Below are positions 7,325 to 10,960 of a stretch of 10,960 bases of DNA, in pieces (position 1 is the first letter of the stretch; the number at the start of each line of letters is the position of its first letter). The stretch spans positions 1 to 10,960 of the forward strand of contig JAEXNT010000021.1 of the NCBI GenBank assembly GCA_023439545.1. The letters run 5' to 3'. Below the pieces are notes generated by a model, which saw only the letters and a program-made list of their open reading frames with translations, did not search any database and was not told where the DNA came from. Made by a program: the position numbers and the translations under genes. The DNA comes from Bacillota bacterium. Its GTDB lineage: Bacteria > Bacillota > Clostridia > Acetivibrionales > DTU013.

Positions 7325-8248
7325 ATGGCAAATATTCAATATGGTATAGAAAAGTTCGGTAGGTTGAAAACCGTTATGGTACATCGCCCGGATCAGTCTC
7401 TTTCCAGGATTACGGAAGATAACAGAGAGTTTTTCCTCTTTGACGAAGTCCCGGATGTGGACAAATATCTCGAAGAGCATCGGCAATATTGTACATTGCT
7501 CAAAAATAACGGGGTCGATGTACATTTCTTATCCGATCACGTCCAGCGCAACCAAGATCTGCTGGATCGATTGCCCAATCTGGCGTATATGCATGACATT
7601 GCAGTTGTTAGCTCTCATGGTGCAATTTTATCCAAGATGGCTTCCAGGGGGCGCTGCCACGAGGAGATCGTCGCCAAGGAAGCGCTGACAAACCTGGGCA
7701 TCCCCGCGCTTTACGAGCCTTGCGAGGGAGAAGCGTTTGAAGGGTGCCTTCTGCTTTCGCCCAAAACTGTGTTTGTTGCAGATACGGAGCGTCACAATAG
7801 AAAATCAATTGAAAAATTCATTGATTATATTCTCGGATACTTCGAAGAAGTGATATATGCGCAGCTGCCCCAAGATAGAAGGTTTATGCATCCCGATATG
7901 GTTCTCAACCGTATAACGGACCAACTCATGGTCTATTATCCTCCGGCGTTTCTCCGAACATTTTATATTACAAGGACTCAAAAGACGCAAATCGATCTAA
8001 CAACATGGATGAAAGCACGAAAAATAGAGCTCATCCCCCTGTCGGACAGGGAGCAGCGCCATTGGGCCAGTTCGTTTGTTCCTTTGGAACCGGGCGTCAT
8101 TATTTGCTACGACATCTCGTATGATTCGAGAACAATCGATTTATTGGAGCATGAAGGAGTACGGTTTATCTTTTTTCATCCGGAGGCGCTTTTGGCGGGC
8201 GGAGGCAGTCTGCGCTGCCTGACGATGAGATTGTACCGCAGCGGCTGA
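7325..8248 (+). CDS. Short arginine-deiminase-family enzyme (guanidine-modifying superfamily)
   Basis: 307-residue cytoplasmic enzyme expected to act on the guanidino group of arginine or a related compound through a cysteine adduct. The N-terminus (FGRLKTVMVHRP, then LFDEVP) follows arginine deiminases. By motif and spacing against the remembered Pseudomonas enzyme, the core residues are present: Asp91 (in MHD), Glu139 (EGCL), His189 and Asp191 (MHPD), and Cys298 (GGGSLRCLTM). Asn85, Arg110 and possibly Arg156 (TERH) match carboxylate-binding positions. Deviations: the usual EGGD reads EGCL, TRD reads MHD, and the roughly 75-residue helical domain before Asp91 is missing (classical enzymes are about 400-420 residues). 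AGGAG at 7313-7317, 7 bases before ATG, fixes the start; the frame is open further upstream, but that part does not resemble the family. No ornithine carbamoyltransferase or carbamate kinase gene is nearby, so a standard deiminase pathway is not supported. Confidence 0.85.
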   Translation: MANIQYGIEKFGRLKTVMVHRPDQSLSRITEDNREFFLFDEVPDVDKYLEEHRQYCTLLKNNGVDVHFLSDHVQRNQDLLDRLPNLAYMHDIAVVSSHGAILSKMASRGRCHEEIVAKEALTNLGIPALYEPCEGEAFEGCLLLSPKTVFVADTERHNRKSIEKFIDYILGYFEEVIYAQLPQDRRFMHPDMVLNRITDQLMVYYPPAFLRTFYITRTQKTQIDLTTWMKARKIELIPLSDREQRHWASSFVPLEPGVIICYDISYDSRTIDLLEHEGVRFIFFHPEALLAGGGSLRCLTMRLYRSG

Positions 8249-8479
8249 TCATAACACCTTCGGCTTCAAGTGCCTGCACCAAGGGGCCGGTTTGAAAGGA
8301 TGGCAAGTCTAGCAGAGGAGTCGATGGGAACCGGCTTCAAACCTTATGATATATTGCAGCTTACGCATTCAGAGTGCAGGTCTGCTTACCGACTGATATA
8401 TTTTCCAAGGCGGCCGCTGCCGGAGAGTATCGATATAATTTGAAATCGAAGCAGGAAACGGGTCATTTGTTGTAGTATA
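8249..8479. other. Spacer between deiminase and kinase genes, possibly a decayed gene
   Basis: No confident gene. A 47-codon frame at 8300-8443 (ATG directly after AAAGG) ends near a second frame that is open from 8439 to a stop at 8499-8501. Short repeats are present: CGGCTTCAA at 8263 and 8331 as direct copies, and GGTTTGAA near 8289 inverted against TTCAAACC near 8335. No clear terminator follows the deiminase gene. Confidence 0.3.
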
Positions 8480-8501
8480 TTACAATAAGCCACAATTGTA
8501 A
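8470..8501 (+). promoter_or_regulatory. Operator-like inverted repeats before the hybrid kinase
   Basis: TTACAAT (8480-8486) and ATTGTAA (8495-8501) form a perfect 7-bp inverted repeat around 8 bases. An additional TTGTA at 8470-8474 is inverted against TACAA at 8481-8485 with a 6-base spacer. The three half-sites end 9 bases before the ribosome site of the kinase gene. They are well placed for a regulator of that gene, but the binding protein is unknown and the repeat could be chance in AT-rich DNA. Confidence 0.45.
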
Positions 8502-8520
8502 CACGGCATTGGAGAAACAT

Positions 8521-10728
8521 ATGACCCTGTATTCGATTTTATATATTTCCTATTCGAATATATCCATAACGATATTGGTCGTATTGGCCGTCTTGTTTTG
8601 GAACCGCCGGGATGAGGCAGGGGCAAAGTGCATGTCCCTTATGATGTGTTCTGCGGCGTTATGGGGCTTGTCCGACGTATTATCCGACCTGGCTGGCAAC
8701 AATACGGCCAAGATTTATTTAGACAGAGTTTCATATTTAGGCGTTGCTGCAATACCGGTTGCGTGGCTCATTTTTACAATCCGGTTTACAAAATCCGACC
8801 GGTATTTGAGGCATAAAAAATCGCTCCTTCTGTTCATCATACCCGCAATAACTATTCTGATGCTGTGGACCAATGATCTGCATCATTTGATGATATCCGA
8901 TTCTGGTTTTGCAAGAGTGGATCAAATGACGATCCTGTATACGACTTACGGCTTCTGGTTTTGGATACATGCTGTCTACTCCTATTCATTGTTTCTGCTC
9001 GGCACGCTGCTTTTGGTAAAAAGGCTATTTGGTCTGTCACAGATACTGCGGAAACAGTCCGTGCTGATATTGATTGCCATTTTGGTTCCCCTTGCCATGA
9101 ATGTCCTCTACACCTTCAGGCTCTTTCCTACCTATCCGATAGATGTGACGATATTGTCATTCCTATTTACAGGCTTGCTATGCTTTTTCGGGATGTTCCG
9201 CTACAGGCTCTTCGAACTGATACCCGCGGCGCGGAATGCGGTAATTGAGGATATGAGCGGTATCCTGATCGTTCTGGACAATAAGAACCACATTATCGAT
9301 ATGAACTCCGCGGCAATAAACATAATCGGTGTCAAGGACGGGGATTTTATCGGGAAACTCATTTTTGATTTTTTGGGAGAATTGACGTCTTATTTCATCA
9401 AGTACGAGAATGTAGTGAAAGCTGAAGAAAAAATATGCATAATACCGTATGGCAGCAAGAAGCATTACGATTTAAAGATTACTCCGCTATATGACAATAA
9501 AAACAAGCTTATAGGGAAATTTCTGATTTTGCATGATATTACTTTGCTTGAGGAAGCCATCGAGGATCTCAAAGAGTCCCGCAAGGCGGCAGAGGACGCA
9601 AACAAGGCAAAAAGCCGGTTCCTGGCGACGATGAGTCATGAGATAAGGACGCCGTTGAATGGGATAATTGGTATGACGGAATTGCTTGCTCCTTCAATTC
9701 ATACGGAGGAAGACAGGGAATACCTTCAAACGGTACAAGGTTGTTCATCCGCTCTGCTTGATATAGTGAACGATATTCTGGACTTCTCCAAGATAGAAGC
9801 GGGTAAAATGGAACTGGAGATGGCGAATATCGAACTGGACAGCCTTCTGGAAACGACTGTAAAAACCTTCTCCCACAAAGCAAGGGAGAAGGACCTGGCA
9901 TTATCGTGCAGCATAGATCATACGATACCCCAAAAGCTGATCGGAGATACTGTGAGAGTCAGGCAGATCCTCGTTAACCTGATAGGAAATGCCGTTAAAT
10001 TTACCGAAAAGGGCAGTATCGAAGTGAAAGCAAGTCTTATAAAAAGAGAGGAACGGAAGGCAGTCGTGGAGTTTTCCGTGAGCGATACCGGGATTGGTAT
10101 CCCCGAAAATAAAATAGCAGGCCTGTTTGAAAGCTTCCAGCAGGTAGACAGTTCTACTACGAGAAAATTTGGAGGGACGGGACTGGGACTGGCGATAGTA
10201 AAAAGCCTGGTCACGATTATGAACGGATGTATCAAAGTAGAAAGCAGATTAGGCGAGGGAAGCAGCTTTATCTTCACAATTCCTTTTGAAATATCGGAAA
10301 AAACAGACCCGAAGGATGTTACGGGAGCTTATCCCGATTTTTCAGGCTTAAATATCAATATTTTACTGGTCGAGGACAATAAAGCCAATCAAATGCTCGT
10401 AAAGAGGCTCCTGGAGAAGAAAGAAATAAAAGTCGAATTGGCCGGAAATGGAATAGAGGCTCTCCGCATTCTGGAGAAAAAAGCTTTCGATCTGATCTTT
10501 ATGGATATCCAGATGCCTGAAATGGACGGTTACGAGGCAACGACAGCCATCAGGGAAAACGAATCTGTCACTGGAAACCATATTCCCATCATAGCGCTGA
10601 CGGCGAATGCAGCTGAGGATGTTAAAAGCGCATGCCTCAAGGTCGGAATGGATGACTTCCTAACTAAGCCGATCCGGAGCGAAAATCTTTACAGGTGCGT
10701 ATATAATTATGCTTCCGGCTGCGCCTGA
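8521..10728 (+). CDS. Membrane-bound hybrid sensor histidine kinase (7TM-PAS-HisKA-HATPase-REC)
   Basis: 735-residue hybrid kinase. Seven membrane segments lie at about 9-27, 35-57, 68-88, 101-117, 143-166, 180-196 and 206-225, ending in the FRYRLFELIP stretch typical of 7TM histidine kinase sensors. A PAS-like domain (about 241-343) and a short helical linker follow. The dimerisation box MSHEIRTPLNG holds the phospho-accepting His373. The ATPase domain has N490 (N box), DTGIGIP at 522-528 and FGGTGLGL at 550-557. The C-terminal receiver domain has acidic Glu618/Asp619, phospho-accepting Asp662 (MDIQMPEMDG), Thr694 and Lys716. No Hpt or DNA-binding domain is fused, so the output partner must be elsewhere. 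The start at ATG 8521 follows GGAG at 8511-8514 with a 6-base spacer; TTG 8509 would overlap that site. The signal sensed is unknown. Confidence 0.95.
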   Translation: MTLYSILYISYSNISITILVVLAVLFWNRRDEAGAKCMSLMMCSAALWGLSDVLSDLAGNNTAKIYLDRVSYLGVAAIPVAWLIFTIRFTKSDRYLRHKKSLLLFIIPAITILMLWTNDLHHLMISDSGFARVDQMTILYTTYGFWFWIHAVYSYSLFLLGTLLLVKRLFGLSQILRKQSVLILIAILVPLAMNVLYTFRLFPTYPIDVTILSFLFTGLLCFFGMFRYRLFELIPAARNAVIEDMSGILIVLDNKNHIIDMNSAAINIIGVKDGDFIGKLIFDFLGELTSYFIKYENVVKAEEKICIIPYGSKKHYDLKITPLYDNKNKLIGKFLILHDITLLEEAIEDLKESRKAAEDANKAKSRFLATMSHEIRTPLNGIIGMTELLAPSIHTEEDREYLQTVQGCSSALLDIVNDILDFSKIEAGKMELEMANIELDSLLETTVKTFSHKAREKDLALSCSIDHTIPQKLIGDTVRVRQILVNLIGNAVKFTEKGSIEVKASLIKREERKAVVEFSVSDTGIGIPENKIAGLFESFQQVDSSTTRKFGGTGLGLAIVKSLVTIMNGCIKVESRLGEGSSFIFTIPFEISEKTDPKDVTGAYPDFSGLNINILLVEDNKANQMLVKRLLEKKEIKVELAGNGIEALRILEKKAFDLIFMDIQMPEMDGYEATTAIRENESVTGNHIPIIALTANAAEDVKSACLKVGMDDFLTKPIRSENLYRCVYNYASGCA

Positions 10729-10843
10729 TCAGGGTTCCGCGCCGAGTCGGGAGACGGGAAATACGGTAGGACAGAAATAACGGGAGCAAAAGGAGAACAA
10801 AGTCAGGTTTCCATACAATAAGTTGACGCGATTAGCTTGTCAG

Positions 10844-10872
10844 TTGACAAAAAATACATATCTAAATAAGAT
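10844..10872 (+). promoter_or_regulatory. Near-consensus sigma-A promoter with palindrome over the -35 box
   Basis: TTGACA (10844-10849), a 17-base spacer and TAAGAT (10867-10872) match the housekeeping consensus closely. TTGTCA-GT-TGACAA (10837-10850) is a perfect 6-bp-arm inverted repeat overlapping the -35 hexamer, and AGTTGAC occurs twice, at 10821 and 10842, 21 bases apart. This looks like a repressible promoter directed to the right, out of the window. Confidence 0.7.
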
Positions 10873-10878
10873 ATAGCT

Positions 10879-10960
10879 ATGAATAGTAATATATTTAAGC
10901 TTATATATAATAAAATATTTTCTACTATATTCAGCTTGCTTCGCAGGAAAAACGTTTCTG
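10879..10960 (+). CDS. Possible start of an unidentified reading frame, cut by the window end
   Basis: An ATG at 10879 opens a frame that stays open for 27 codons to the window edge, reading MNSNIFKLIYNKIFSTIF, then LLRRKN: a basic, hydrophobic N-terminus. No Shine-Dalgarno site precedes it, and the ATG falls 6 bases after the -10 box, about where transcription should start, so it would need leaderless translation. It may equally be 5' untranslated DNA before a gene beyond the edge. The base composition is far more AT-rich than in the rest of the window. Confidence 0.2.
   Translation, partial: MNSNIFKLIYNKIFSTIFSLLRRKNVS

Noticed and set aside
1..10960. CRISPR array, tRNA, rRNA or insertion-sequence transposase
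   Set aside because: No regular spaced repeats, no clover-leaf or rRNA consensus and no transposase motif were seen on either strand.

Overview
The window reads as a chromosomal segment of a Gram-positive bacterium of the Bacillota, most likely a member of the Clostridia. The reasons are strong purine-rich Shine-Dalgarno sites before every gene, moderate base composition, a large S-layer-homology (SLH) protein with BspA-type leucine-rich repeats, a very large MalT-like LuxR regulator and a 7TM-type hybrid histidine kinase. This is inference from gene content. No rRNA or other species marker is present.

Layout, all genes on the + strand: (1) 25-2499, an 824-residue ATP-dependent LuxR-family (MalT/LAL) regulator, followed by a strong hairpin terminator with A/T flanks. 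(2) 2619-2849, a small DUF2442-type protein, and 31 bases later 2881-6444, a secreted 1187-residue modular surface protein. That protein has a signal peptide, two LRR_5 blocks, InlB-like beta repeats, a Pro/Thr linker, a beta domain and three C-terminal SLH domains. A perfect 11-bp terminator stem lies at 6610-6638. (3) 6712-7233, a nitroreductase-family flavoprotein, and 7325-8248, a shortened arginine-deiminase-family enzyme that keeps the catalytic residues. (4) A 272-base gap, ending in TTACAAT-type inverted repeats, leads into 8521-10728, a membrane hybrid sensor kinase (7TM, PAS, HisKA, HATPase, REC). (5) The last 110 bases become very AT-rich and carry a near-consensus sigma-A promoter with a palindrome over its -35 box, pointing out of the window.

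How they may work together: the LuxR regulator is placed to control the DUF2442/SLH pair, but only 42 bases separate the terminator from the DUF2442 start, so no independent promoter is evident there. The nitroreductase and deiminase may be co-transcribed. The hybrid kinase has no partner regulator in view.

I did not find a clear new defence, mobile or RNA-guided system. The points most worth checking are the short arginine deiminase with an altered EGGD motif, the possible attenuator before the surface-protein genes, the operator-like repeats before the kinase, charged Gly-rich inserts inside one repeat of the surface protein, and the promoter/operator at the right edge.
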